From Ramazzottius varieornatus (lineage: Eukaryota; Tardigrada; Eutardigrada; Parachela; Ramazzottiidae): 64,000 bases of DNA. Numbering within the stretch: position 1 is the first letter of the stretch; each line of letters starts with the position of its first letter. Location: assembly GCA_001949185.1 (NCBI GenBank), contig BDGG01000005.1, positions 248,001-312,000 of the forward strand. Direction: 5' to 3'. The notes beneath the pieces are model-generated. The model did no database searches. It worked only from the letters and a program-made list of their open reading frames with translations, and was not told the DNA's origin. Positions 11,554 through 21,570 of the stretch are shown here, one piece after another. Made by a program: the position numbers and the translations under genes.

Positions 11554-11975
11554 CTAAAAAACCATCGACGGTAGATCCCGCGTTTAGAAGCAAAAGTTAG
11601 ATTGGAGTGCTCTTTACAAAGCTCAGAGCTGCATTCGGAAGCAGATACATAATGCCCAGGGTATTTCAACTGCATTCACCCGTATAGATCAGGAAAGATG
11701 AGTTCGACCGATGTCGGTCTGTAGTCGAACGGACGTCGTCGTCGTCGTCATCCTTCAGAGATTTCGCTGTGACGACACGAGAAACTTATGAGTTGAGACA
11801 ATGCAATAAACCATTTGGATCTCTACTAGTCTTTCAGTTTTTGCTCGTTCGTAGACCTGTGTTCCTATAGGAGGATAGTCCATATTGCATGCGGGGAAGA
11901 CGCAGACAAGTCTAGATTGGTTTTTCAGTAAACTGTCTGGCCCTGCCGCATGACGTTTAGGCAGGAATTAGAACC
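11554..11975. other. spacer between MMP pseudogene and next MMP
   Basis: No gene recognised. A short CGTCGTCGTCGTC run lies near 11730-11750. This stretch must hold the promoter of the downstream metalloproteinase. Confidence 0.4.
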
Positions 11976-14900
11976 ATGTTGGACCTAATGTTCCGACGTG
12001 TATTTCTAACGATATTGCCTTATGCTGCATTGGCCAATGTTCAGTCGGAGTTAACCGTTGACTTTGCCAAGGACTACCTGAAAAAATATGGGTATATCGA
12101 TGGATTGTCCTATCGTACGGCCAATCAAGCGACACTGGAAACTGCGGTGCGGAAGTTCCAAGAGTTCGCCGGCTTGAAACCATCCGGTAAGAACACAAAC
12201 GGTTTACATGCACCGCTTTATTTTCTAGCTAGCTCAAATGATTTGTTATTCCAGGTGTTTTAAACTCCGAGACGATCTCCAAAATGTCTCAGCCCCGCTG
12301 TGGAGTGAAAGATGTGATCACCCAGGGTTCTCCACGACGCACCAAGAGGCAGATCTTGGATTTCGGAAAATGGAACCATAATTTTCTGACGTATAGAATG
12401 AGCAAAGGACCTTCCACTCTCAGCACTGAGACGGCAAAGAAAGAAATACAGCGGGCTTTCGATATCTGGACTGGCGTGGCGAACCTATCCATACTACCCT
12501 TACCTGAAATGGACGTACTGACGAACCCGGATATGGAGATAACTTTCGTCAAAGCAGATCACGGTACTATAACCCAATTCTGCCGCTATAGACTCGGGGT
12601 ACCATCAACGTTGAAAGTTTATGGTTTTCAGGTGATCATGAACCATTCGACGGACCAAAAGGCATGCTTGGACATGCATTCTTCCCTCCGGTACGTACTG
12701 TTCGACTGAAGAATTCACACTTTCTGTGAAAAACTGTTATGGAAGATCATTCTGTTATGGTTTTCCAGTTTGGTGGAAACACTCACTTTGATGACGCGGA
12801 AGAGTGGACAGCGGACAGCATTATCGGCGTCAACCTATTCCAGGTGGCCACTCACGAGTTTGGACACGCACTGGGCTTGGGACACTCGAAGAACCAGAAG
12901 GCCTTGATGGCTCCATTCTACCAACCTTTCGCGCGGAATTTCTCCCTTCAGAAAGATGACATCAAAGAAATCCAGAAACTGTATGGAGAGCGCTTGCTTA
13001 TGTCTTCCGACAACCTTCCAGCAGCAGGTGTAGGGGAGTCCGACAACCCATTCAAAACCATCGAAGCTGTGACTCAATCGACAGTAATCGAGACTGGCGG
13101 TGAAACCATTTCGCCCGAGAACAGTACAGTTCCTCCTTCCGTCAATGAGGTTCAAACGATGAACTATACTTCGCTACCGTCAACTTTCAAGCCACAGCCA
13201 AGGTTTTATCCTCTTGGTGGCGGCTATGGTGGTGGCGGTTATGGTGGTGGCGGATACGGAGGTGGAGGTTACGGTGGTGGAAATCACGGTGGTGGAGGTT
13301 ATGGTGGTGGAGGTTATGGTGGTGGAGGTTATGGAGGTGGAGGTGCGTACGGTGCACCGCCCAGTTATGGTTACGCTCCGAATCCCTACGGTCCTCCGCT
13401 TTACGGTCCTCCGCTTTACGGTCCTCCTTCATATCAGAATTCCTACGGAAACGTACCCATAATCATCATTCCGGCCACGCCCGCACCTACAACGACCACG
13501 ACCACTGCAGCGACCACCACGACTACCGCAGCACCCACGTTTATCTATTATCCAGGTCGCCACTCTAAATTCCTGGCTGTGTTGTAGGAATTGGATTAAT
13601 GTGTATTTCCTTGCAGGTCCGTATAATCCGAACTACAGTCCGTACCCAGTCGGGGTACCCAACTACGGACCGTCATACAGCTACGCTCCACCAGCTTACA
13701 ACTCATATGGTCCCTCGTACGGATCCGGCTTTCCCAACTTTAACCCACCTTTCATCATTGTGGGAACTCCAACGACCACTGCGGCCCCAACCACAACCAC
13801 CACGACTACGACAACTACTACCGCAGCACCCATCGTTGTTTTCGCAGGTAGCGGGCTTGCTGGTGGTTATGGCGGTTTCGCAGGCGGCTTCAACGGTGCC
13901 TATGGGGGAGTGGGAGAGCTTGGTGGTGGAGGTTTCAATTTTGGGGGAGGAGGTCTAACGAGCGTACCTGCAGGCAGTACTGTCATTCAAGGTATCCCGA
14001 GGTCGAATATACTTACCGCTCGAACCCACAAGCTTGAACGAGCATGAAAAAAATGTCTAGTTTAGTAAGTGCCCAAACGGTTTATAGGTACCCCAAACTT
14101 CAACGTTGTCCAAGGTACGCTTCGCGCCCCACAGTTTATTCTTCCCGGTGGTGGGTTTCCGATCTTACGCGGATCCACCTTGGGCATATCGTTGCCAGAT
14201 GGGAAAGTGGAGCCTATTGAAGACCCTAACGGTGAACAGAGTTCCCTTAGCGCCTTGACAGTTGCCAACGATTCAGTTTCACACCAAGTGGAAGACGGCT
14301 TGGACGTGCTGATAACGCCGGAATGGAACCAAGAAGAGTCTGGCAACCGACCGTTCGACGCCGATGAGGTGAGCAACAAGGAAGCCAATACGCGGGCAGA
14401 CTTATGTAACAGCGTGGACACTCCGGACGCCGTGGTCGCTGTTGATGGTGGAAATCGCATCATTTTCAAAGGTTTGAAGTCTGTTTCGTCCAGAAAAACT
14501 GAAAAAGACGTTTGCCGAACTTGAATCGAATTCTGGTTTTTTCATATTTAGATTCGAGATACTGGTTCGCGAATAAGGCATGGGAAGTCGAGGCTCCCAG
14601 GCCGATAGCACGGTTGCACCCCAGCCTAACACGAGTTGATGCTGGTTACTTCAAAGAGCCTCACGTTTACCTGTTTCTGTCAGACAGCTACTATAAGTTA
14701 GAGGTCGACCCGTATTTCGATCTTGTGCTCATGCCTGACTTCCCCAAACCAATCTCGCTAGGCTATCCCGGGGTGCCAGATGGCCCGTTTGACGAAGTGA
14801 TCCGGCACGATTCGCGCTTATGGTTCTTTCAAGGACCTAACGTCACAGTGTATACGCCAGAGAAGTTTCCGCCTATCGATTCAAAGACCGGAAGGCTACA

Positions 14901-15102
14901 GCTGTCGGACCTCACCGGAATGCCAGAAAGAGTAACCGCAGCTTTCGTAGATGAAAGTGGTCGTCGTTCCTCGTTCATTTTTCATGATGGCGCTGCATTC
15001 AGATTAACGAGTTTTGAACCTATGCTGAAAGCTCGTGCACGAGGTTTCCCGCGTACGTTCTTTGAATGGATGCATTGCAGCGCTTCTAAGTCCTGGCCTT
15101 GA
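11976..15102 (+). CDS. matrix metalloproteinase with Gly/Tyr-rich and poly-Thr hinge
   Basis: Secreted zinc endopeptidase, about 891 aa, in seven phased exons: 11976-12186, 12255-12563, 12632-12690, 12769-13555, 13617-13991, 14088-14471, 14552-15102. It has a signal peptide (MLDLMFRRVFLTILPYAALA), a propeptide, the cysteine switch PRCGVKD (Cys86), a furin-type RRTKR site at 98-102, and the catalytic HEFGHALGLGHS at 222-233 with ALMAPFY after it. The hinge is exceptional: GYGGG repeats, then YGPP repeats, two poly-Thr runs and a second Gly-rich block. A divergent hemopexin domain ends the protein (DLC ... WMHC as likely disulfide). Unlike the first MMP it has a proprotein-convertase site and no GPI-like tail, so it is probably activated in the secretory path and released. 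Confidence 0.92.
13213..13960 (+). repeat. Gly/Tyr, Tyr-Gly-Pro-Pro and Thr codon repeats in the MMP hinge
   Basis: Coding repeats inside exons 4 and 5 of the second intact MMP. GGTGGTGGAGGTTATG-like units recur at 13213-13350, TACGGTCCTCCG units at 13388-13430, and Thr codon runs at 13485-13540 and 13770-13825. A second Gly-rich part ends near 13960. An intron (13556-13616) interrupts the array, so the repeats are not one recent expansion. Confidence 0.85.
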
Positions 15103-15234
15103 CCGTTTACTCTTCCCGGTCGAAATTTTCGATACTGCAGCTCATACGGCGAATTTCCCTCCCCTCAAAATACTTAAGTTATCGTCTGTGCTGAATATCA
15201 AGTAAGAAGTAAAAAAATCTTGGAAATCATCTCT

Positions 15235-16278
15235 TCAATACATTTTTGTTGTGTCGGTATGCTGTAAGAAATCGATGATTTCGTCTTCGGTGGGTTCTTC
15301 GACCGACTTCCGCATTGCTTCGATGCAGTCAGTGATGTACTTTCTTTGGCGCTGGATAAATCGTACTTGTTCGGAAGCTATCTGCTGGATGTCATTCAGG
15401 GTAGGGTTGTCCAGGTTCTGCGGAAGTTCCAGCTCGGCATCCAGATGACTGGATGCGGTAGAAGGAAGGAACCTAGCTGTTGCAACTGCTTGCTGCGCTG
15501 TCTGCCGGAAGCCATCCTACCCAAAAATTCCAGTCGATGAGAACCGCCTTTATGACAACTCTTCCTACCAGTGAATCATTTGAAAAATTTGTTGCTTACA
15601 AGTGTGGCTCGGGCTTGGAGGTATGCAAAGGCTTCCGCATCCGATAAACCAGAGTCCTCGACACTGGGCTTCTCCTCTTGAACGCCATTGTTGGCAAGCC
15701 TAAAATATCAAGGCGTTGACCAAAACACCTAGTCATCGCCGAGAGGAACCACATACTTGCTATCTGCTGACTTTTCACCAAGCCGAAGAAAACCCTCGAT
15801 GAAGTCCGCATCATCCTTCAGAGCGTCCTGGAAAATGCCTCCACAAGCTTACGTATGACGTTACTGAACAGTCCAACGTAGAGCAACGACGACATGGATA
15901 ATTGATTGGCCAATTGATTGATCGTAACCAATCGGTCATAATTTCTAATTATTTCTGTTGTTGCGGAGTTGGGATGGTTTTGCAAGCTGGAGAGTAAAGA
16001 CTTACAGCGAGAGAAGCTTCCACATTATACGCAAGACTTTTGCCTGCAGTCTTGACGTTCCGAAATGAGGAAACATGAGATCCAGCTGCTCCCGAAGGTG
16101 TGAATGTCAGAGTGGGAGCGCTCCCCGAAATGCCCGTGTCCGACTCTGGTCTCGTCGTGTTCGTGTTGAGGCTACCGGCCGAACCTCCAACGTTCCGCTG
16201 GTGAGCGAGATCCGTGTTTGAGGTAGGAGTAGTGGAAGGCTGAAAACTATTCATATCGATGCGACGAAGCTTCTGCAA
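15235..16278 (-). CDS. unidentified 241-aa protein, disordered N-terminus and helical C-terminus
   Basis: Four exons join in phase: 16278-16006, 15827-15757, 15699-15600, 15516-15235 (stop TGA 15237-15235). The N-terminal third is Ser/Thr/Asn-rich (SLNTNTTRPESDTG). The rest is charged and helical, with LNDIQQIASEQVRFIQRQRK near the end. I recognise no family. It lies head to head with the gene at 16643, with 364 bp between the start codons. Intron 1 contains two AATTGATTG words (15900-15922) resembling those between TRNT1 and GTF3C1. Confidence 0.6.
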
Positions 16279-16642
16279 AGGGAACGCCGAGAGCAGAAAT
16301 CAAAATTAATATACAAGCAAGCAGCAACCTGTAAGGATCTGATTATTTTGTGTGACATCACTGACATGGTATGACGGTGTAAGCCAGTTGTTGCCGTGAC
16401 TCGTGAGCGGAACGGGCTATGTTCGTGTGCCTTTTGTCACTGCTACACGCTCTGTAGCGAATGGAGCGGCAGGCGCGCTTTCCCCTACCGGAAGTAAAAA
16501 CACCAAGATAAGTCTTCCAAATTCCCGAGGAGGCTGAGGTGTTATTCTAGATTTTACTGGTTCCTTAGACGGACAGTCGGATTGCGTCGGATACAGCTTA
16601 TCAGAGATCCGGTACGTCCTTTATTCTGCAGTAAGTACCAAA

Positions 16643-18099
16643 ATGCCTCGTAGCTTACCAGCGAAAAAGGAGCAGAGTCGGGAAGCTCAGAGACGATTCA
16701 GACGGATGAGAACGCCGCAGAACTTGCAAGCAGCGGCTGATGCGCTAAACGAGGTAAGCACCTGTTGCTGTCGTCGGCGTTGTCTTCCTTCTCGACGAAA
16801 ACTTCAAGTTGCGCAGTTGAGAAGTCCAGGCGACAGGCTGTTACATATCGTACGCAAAAGTTGCATGAACTGGTTTTCTGTTTGTAGCTGAACCACCCAT
16901 CCCAGTCGACCATTCGTGCAACTGGATCAGCCGAACACTTCCTGTCCAGCCAAGAAACTAAAGCCGCGAAGGAAGGAGGAAGTCGCAGTAAGAGAAGTCG
17001 ATCAGACGGAGCGGGCTCGAATGAGACACAAGCATCAAGTTCCTACTATGTCGACGCATCAATTCATAAAGATGTGGCTGCTCCTGCTGATTCCTTGACA
17101 CCAGATACTTCCGCAATTCCCGTAAAGCTCGCTACTTTTCAGTCAGACTGAGGCTACTCAATTAATACCTGCTCCTTTCAGGGTAAGGAAGAAGTGCTGG
17201 CAACGTTCCAGAATTCGCGAAGAGAGCTGGACAACAGTAGCTGGGCGGTGGACAGTCCAAACTCGTCAACAGCTCTAGATCCGAACAGTAGCTTGACGGC
17301 GCCATCCGACGTCAGCCTGATAGTTCCCCACAGTTTGAATCCCGGTACTAGTTTTACCAAAGATGGACAGTTGAATGAGACTCTTCCAGCGGACGAATTC
17401 CAAAGTTCCCGAACACAGGCTACACATACAAGAGACGACGATGTGGCGTCGGTTTCGGCGTCCTGGGACAACCGTTCGAGCGTCATCGAGAGAACACCCT
17501 CGCGCGGACACAGCACCACTCCTTCAAGCTCCCCCCAGAAGACTGACTTCAGAGATGCGGAAACGTGGAAAGAGCCGGATGAGTGGGACACGTCGTTTAA
17601 TCTAGAACCAGACAGTAATCAAACTATCGCTTCAGGCTCAGATGTCACTTTGGTAGACGTCCGAGTTTCGAGCCAACAAAAAGGTTTGTTCGAAGAGCTT
17701 GGTGAAGAGAAGGATGTGCTTGAGTTGACAGATGAGGAACAAGAGCCCCATCATGGCGTTGCACCGGACACACAACGTCAGGCCTTCATCCCGGAAACGC
17801 CTTCTCCTAAGAACAAGGTAGTTTCCACAAGCTGGTTCCTCGATGAGCTCGACAGCTCAGACATGTCACTCAACTTGGAACCCGACAGTGGCATGATAAT
17901 GGCTGTAGACGATATCGACATTACAGCGATCGGTACCCCAAATACAAGTCTGGACATGAACAACAGTTATCAGGCCGCTGACGAGAGCCAGGAGACCACG
18001 TTACTGGCGAAACCTGTCGATAAATCTTCGCTGTACAAAACCCGCTCAGTCAAGAAAGTATCGGAAACGAATTCCAATTTTTCTGGATTACTCGGATGA
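16643..18099 (+). CDS. unidentified 420-aa, mostly disordered protein with internal NLEPDS repeats
   Basis: Three exons with phase-0 junctions: 16643-16753, 16888-17121, 17182-18099. The N-terminus is basic (KKEQSREAQRRFRRMR). The large third exon is acidic and Ser/Thr/Asp-rich. A motif is repeated twice, FNLEPDSNQTIASGSDVTLV and then LNLEPDSGMIMAVDDIDITA, each preceded by DEWD or DELD. No enzyme domain is seen. Low complexity, a basic patch and short linear motifs suggest a scaffold or nuclear regulatory protein, which is inference only. Confidence 0.55.
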
Positions 18100-18360
18100 G
18101 GTACTTGGTCCGAGTTGCCGCATCTTGATGGATTTCCCCGAAGTCTATGCTATAACACATTGCAACTTCGATTTGAATTTTACGTCACTAAAGGTCCTCT
18201 TGTGAGCAGGACCACACAAATTTTTCTAGGATTTCTCTCATATACACTATGTGAATAAACGACAAAGAACTAGTTCCGTCCGATGGGAATGTAGTCACAA
18301 GATAAAGAAGTGTACCCTCTTTGAGAGCACACCTTACGCAGAATGCTATCAAGAACGAAC

Positions 18361-19005
18361 TCATTTGATTTGTGACCAATGTTCGGTAGGGCTCCACTTC
18401 AGCTGTTCCGTCATCTGTTCCAAGTAAGAAATTCGATGGTTCAGCAAGTCCCTCTGGGCTTTAGAGCTGTGCAGCAAGTCACTGGCCCTCTGTCGCAGAT
18501 TGTCCATATCTCTGGTCAGCTCGTCCACGGAGGAATCTCCAGTGCTTGTGGGCGTGAAGCTCGTGGGGACGTTGTGGCTTCTGGGACTGGCCATGAACAT
18601 CATGGACGACGAACTGGTCAGACCACGGGTACTTGGTGCTGCCAGGCCGCTCATCAGACCGGGCTTGGTGTGGGTCGTCTCATTCTTCCACGAAGGACCC
18701 GACAGGTTCTCGCTTTGACCCGGCATTCCAGGCAGGTTCAGCAGGTCGCGCGGGTTGGGTGGGGGGAGGCTCGCGCGGCCACGGATGGAATCGGTCAGCC
18801 CGATGAGGTCTCGCGTGTCGTTGAACTGGAGTCCGAACATCATACCCAGTTGGTCAGCCCAGGCATTTCCGTGAGCGGGAGTAAGGTACTCGCTGGGGAT
18901 GACGGCGTTCAGCAGCTTTTGCGTCGTGTTCTGCAGGGCGGCGCCACCGGTCTTGGTGTGGCAGTACAAGGCCAGTTTGGCGAATGACCCGGTCTTGGCC
19001 AGCAT
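18361..19005 (-). CDS. unidentified 214-aa protein with C-terminal coiled coil
   Basis: A single open exon starts MLAKTGSFAKLALYCHTKTG and ends in a probable coiled coil (LLHSSKAQRDLLNHRISYLE). The middle is Pro/Ser-rich. The region just upstream has an intron-like polypyrimidine tract and TTACTAG acceptor at about 19030, but reading through it meets an in-frame TGA. So either the protein starts at 19005 or the upstream exon joins through a different acceptor. I do not recognise the family. Confidence 0.5.
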   Translation of the reverse strand: MLAKTGSFAKLALYCHTKTGGAALQNTTQKLLNAVIPSEYLTPAHGNAWADQLGMMFGLQFNDTRDLIGLTDSIRGRASLPPPNPRDLLNLPGMPGQSENLSGPSWKNETTHTKPGLMSGLAAPSTRGLTSSSSMMFMASPRSHNVPTSFTPTSTGDSSVDELTRDMDNLRQRASDLLHSSKAQRDLLNHRISYLEQMTEQLKWSPTEHWSQIK

Positions 19006-19026
19006 GTTGATGGGATAAGTAAATCA

Positions 19027-19245
19027 CTAGTAAGAAAATACAACGAAAAAGGTCAAAGAATAAACGGAAGCATGCTCCTTGTACAGTTTAGGCGACAGGA
19101 TATCTTGGATTTGTCCTTGATAAAAACAGCCATTCTTGACGGTCACCATGACGCGCGATGCTTCGGTCTTGCTGTCTTTATCCGTTACTACTGAAACTGA
19201 GCTTTTTTTCCGTATAGAATTCACAGAGGTCTTCGCAAACGGCAT
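19027..19245 (-). CDS. possible 5' exon or small ORF upstream of the coiled-coil gene
   Basis: An open frame begins MPFAKTSVNSIRKKSSVSVV and contains KNGCFYQGQIQDILSPKLY. Its composition looks coding and its orientation matches the gene at 18361-19005. No donor and acceptor pair with good consensus joins the two in frame. It may be the true N-terminal exon, a separate short gene or chance. Confidence 0.25.
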   Translation of the reverse strand: MPFAKTSVNSIRKKSSVSVVTDKDSKTEASRVMVTVKNGCFYQGQIQDILSPKLYKEHASVYSLTFFVVFSY

Positions 19246-19325
19246 TTTGTTCTACGCTTTACCCCGTATCACATTATACAAAGTTTTCGTAGCAAAGAAT
19301 GTACAGTCTACGGACTTCATAAAAT

Positions 19326-21087
19326 TCACTTTACTTTAGTTTCCTTTTTCATTCGTTTCAGCGAACTTCTGCGAACATGTTCATCCGAAAGATTTTGCTT
19401 AATTATAGGTAAATCTTTGTTCAAAAGTTCTTCTGGAGTTTTCTGAAAGTCGCTGTAGAACCACGCTTTCCGCAGCTCGTTGATCATTCTTCCGGTCTGC
19501 GGTCCCTGTGCTACTCCGCTCTCCAGCAGCATAGTTCCGCTGATTGGGAACCTTGGAACTTCCCACGCTTGCAAACGCTCGATCAGGTGCTTGTCTCCTC
19601 TGTACTTGAGCAGCTCTTCGCACCGACGTAAGGCTACTTTGGGGTTGGAAGTTAAGATCTCAACTGCCATCAGACGCTTGTAAGGAACGACAGGATCGCC
19701 ATCGGGTACAGTCGCGCAGTAGTTCAGCAGCTCGGGATTGGTGCGGTTTTTCAGGATGAAACGGACGATATCACAGTCTTCGTTCGACATTTTGATCCTT
19801 GCGTTCAACACATCAACCTGAAAACGGACTACCGTCAACATCTATCAATAAAGCCATTTTGCACATTGTAAAACTGGTACTTTGCATACTTCCGGGTCGC
19901 TGTGTAAGAGCGAAGCCAACATTGTGGCCGGAGCAGGCTGAAGTTCTTCCGCGAGTTTCCAAACCCTCTCCATTTCATCCAAGTTAGGATTCTCCGGGAA
20001 GCCTAGGTATTTCCCGATACCGAGCTCGAGCATTCGCCGGATTACAGCATCGGCGAACCGGCCTACGACGATTTTCCTAAGCTCCATCCACAAACGCTCT
20101 CCGGATATTCCTGTAAGTTAAGCACCGTTCACTCTACGGTCACTATTAAAACAATTTTGAAGGCACAAACAGAATGGAAAATAAAGACTTCGTACTTTTT
20201 AGACCAACCGAGTTTTGCCGAATTGCTTCCAGCGTTTCTTCGTCATGATTATCCGGCTTATCGCTTATCCGTCCGTAGAAACGTAGGTACCTCAAAATTC
20301 TGAGGAAGTCTTCCTGAATCCGTTTGGCAGGATCACCCACAAACCGTACACGCCTGTTTGTCAGGTCTTCTCTTCCGTTGAAGTAATCATACAAGTTTCC
20401 GTCCAAATCTGCAAGAACAACCCCTTCTTCCTTTTTATTCTCACATTCTTTCACCGTTACCTACGTACCTAGGAACATGGAATTGATGGTCAGGTCGCGG
20501 CGACTGGCGTCCAGCTCCCAATCTTGCGTGAACTCCACCTGCGCCCATCGTCCATCCGTAACTTTGTCAATACGAAGCGTGGTCACTTCAAAGTTTTCCT
20601 TATCGTCGATTCTGGCAGTAACTGTTCCGTGTTTTTCGCCATTAGTGTTGATCATTCTGATCTGCTTCTCTTCAAACATCTCGCGCATCTGGATCGGGGT
20701 AGCCACAGTGGCCAAGTCGATATCCACCGGTCGTATGCCCATCAAGATATCCCGTACGGCCCCACCGGCCATTCGAAGCTCATATCCGCGCTCTTTGAAG
20801 ATCTCCGCCAGTTTCTTCAGCTCGGGTGTATCTTCCAGAAGGCACCGGAAGACGGGTGATGTAATCTTGACCGGACCATCTTCTCTTGTCGTCGGCATGT
20901 CGACGTGCAGCTTGGATAACGAACGAGCTGGTGTTGTAGTGCCTGGACAATGTTCGGTCCGCAATCTTCCGTAATGAAGAGCTTTAATCGACCCAGCAGA
21001 TATCCCGGACAAAGGAGGAATGGAACAATTAACAAGGGAGAAGGCTTTCCTATAAAGGAGCTTGCAGCGCATTTCGCACCACGACAC
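19326..21087 (-). CDS. TRNT1: CCA tRNA nucleotidyltransferase 1
   Basis: Adds the 3' CCA to cytosolic and mitochondrial tRNAs. Four exons join in phase: 21087-20469, 20408-20196, 20110-19890, 19817-19326, for about 514 aa. The N-terminal 60 residues ([20 protein letters not shown]) look like a mitochondrial presequence, and an internal Met at about residue 64 could give a cytosolic form. The class II nucleotidyltransferase head has GGAVRD (108-113), the metal-binding DID (122-124) and [10 protein letters not shown]. The neck has [18 protein letters not shown], and [13 protein letters not shown] follows. The body and tail are complete. It is divergent from GTF3C1 across 483 bp. Confidence 0.95.
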
Positions 21088-21570
21088 GAGCAGGATGATT
21101 CCTCCACAGCCCCACCTTCAACAGTTACATCCTGTACTTTCTTCCCGACTTTCGAACTTGAAAACCACTAGATTTAAGAACACCTGAAGTTCTGTTGAAT
21201 CTGATGATTCTGAAAATCTGATCCGAAACAGAAAATTAATTAAAACAGAAGGCTCAGTCCAATCAATTAGTCCAATCAATCTAATTGATTGGGGGAGCAA
21301 GGATCTTTTTGCACGGCGCCCTGGGGCCGGACGCATTTCTGAAAAGAGGTCATAATTTCGAAAAGGGACTACTGAGTACTGTAATGAGACGTTACTTCGA
21401 GTCCGTAAAGCAGCCATTTTTCATCTTTGATTATTTGCGAAATTTTGTATCCGTCTCGTTGAACGATCCCGAATTCCTTGTGCCTTGGTGAGGTTTGTGT
21501 TTGGACTCCAGAGGAAAGGAGACGTTGTTGACAAGAGTGAAGCCAGCTGAGTTCTGAACCACTGGATCTT
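21088..21570. promoter_or_regulatory. divergent TRNT1/GTF3C1 intergenic region with symmetric CCAAT cluster
   Basis: This 483-bp region separates two start codons pointing apart. It contains CCAATCAATT at 21259-21268, CCAATCAATC at 21272-21281 and the reverse-complement AATTGATTGG at 21283-21292. Direct and inverted CCAAT boxes are typical binding sites for NF-Y, which is common at bidirectional housekeeping promoters. Shared promoter use is inferred. Transcription start sites are not visible. Confidence 0.55.

Noticed and set aside
13187-13462. Long alternative-frame ORFs, both strands, over the Gly-rich repeat
   Set aside because: Shadows of a GC-rich codon repeat in the MMP hinge; composition is repetitive and there is no independent gene signal.
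20477-20974. Plus-strand ORFs over TRNT1 exon 1
   Set aside because: Antisense shadows of a strongly conserved TRNT1 coding exon.
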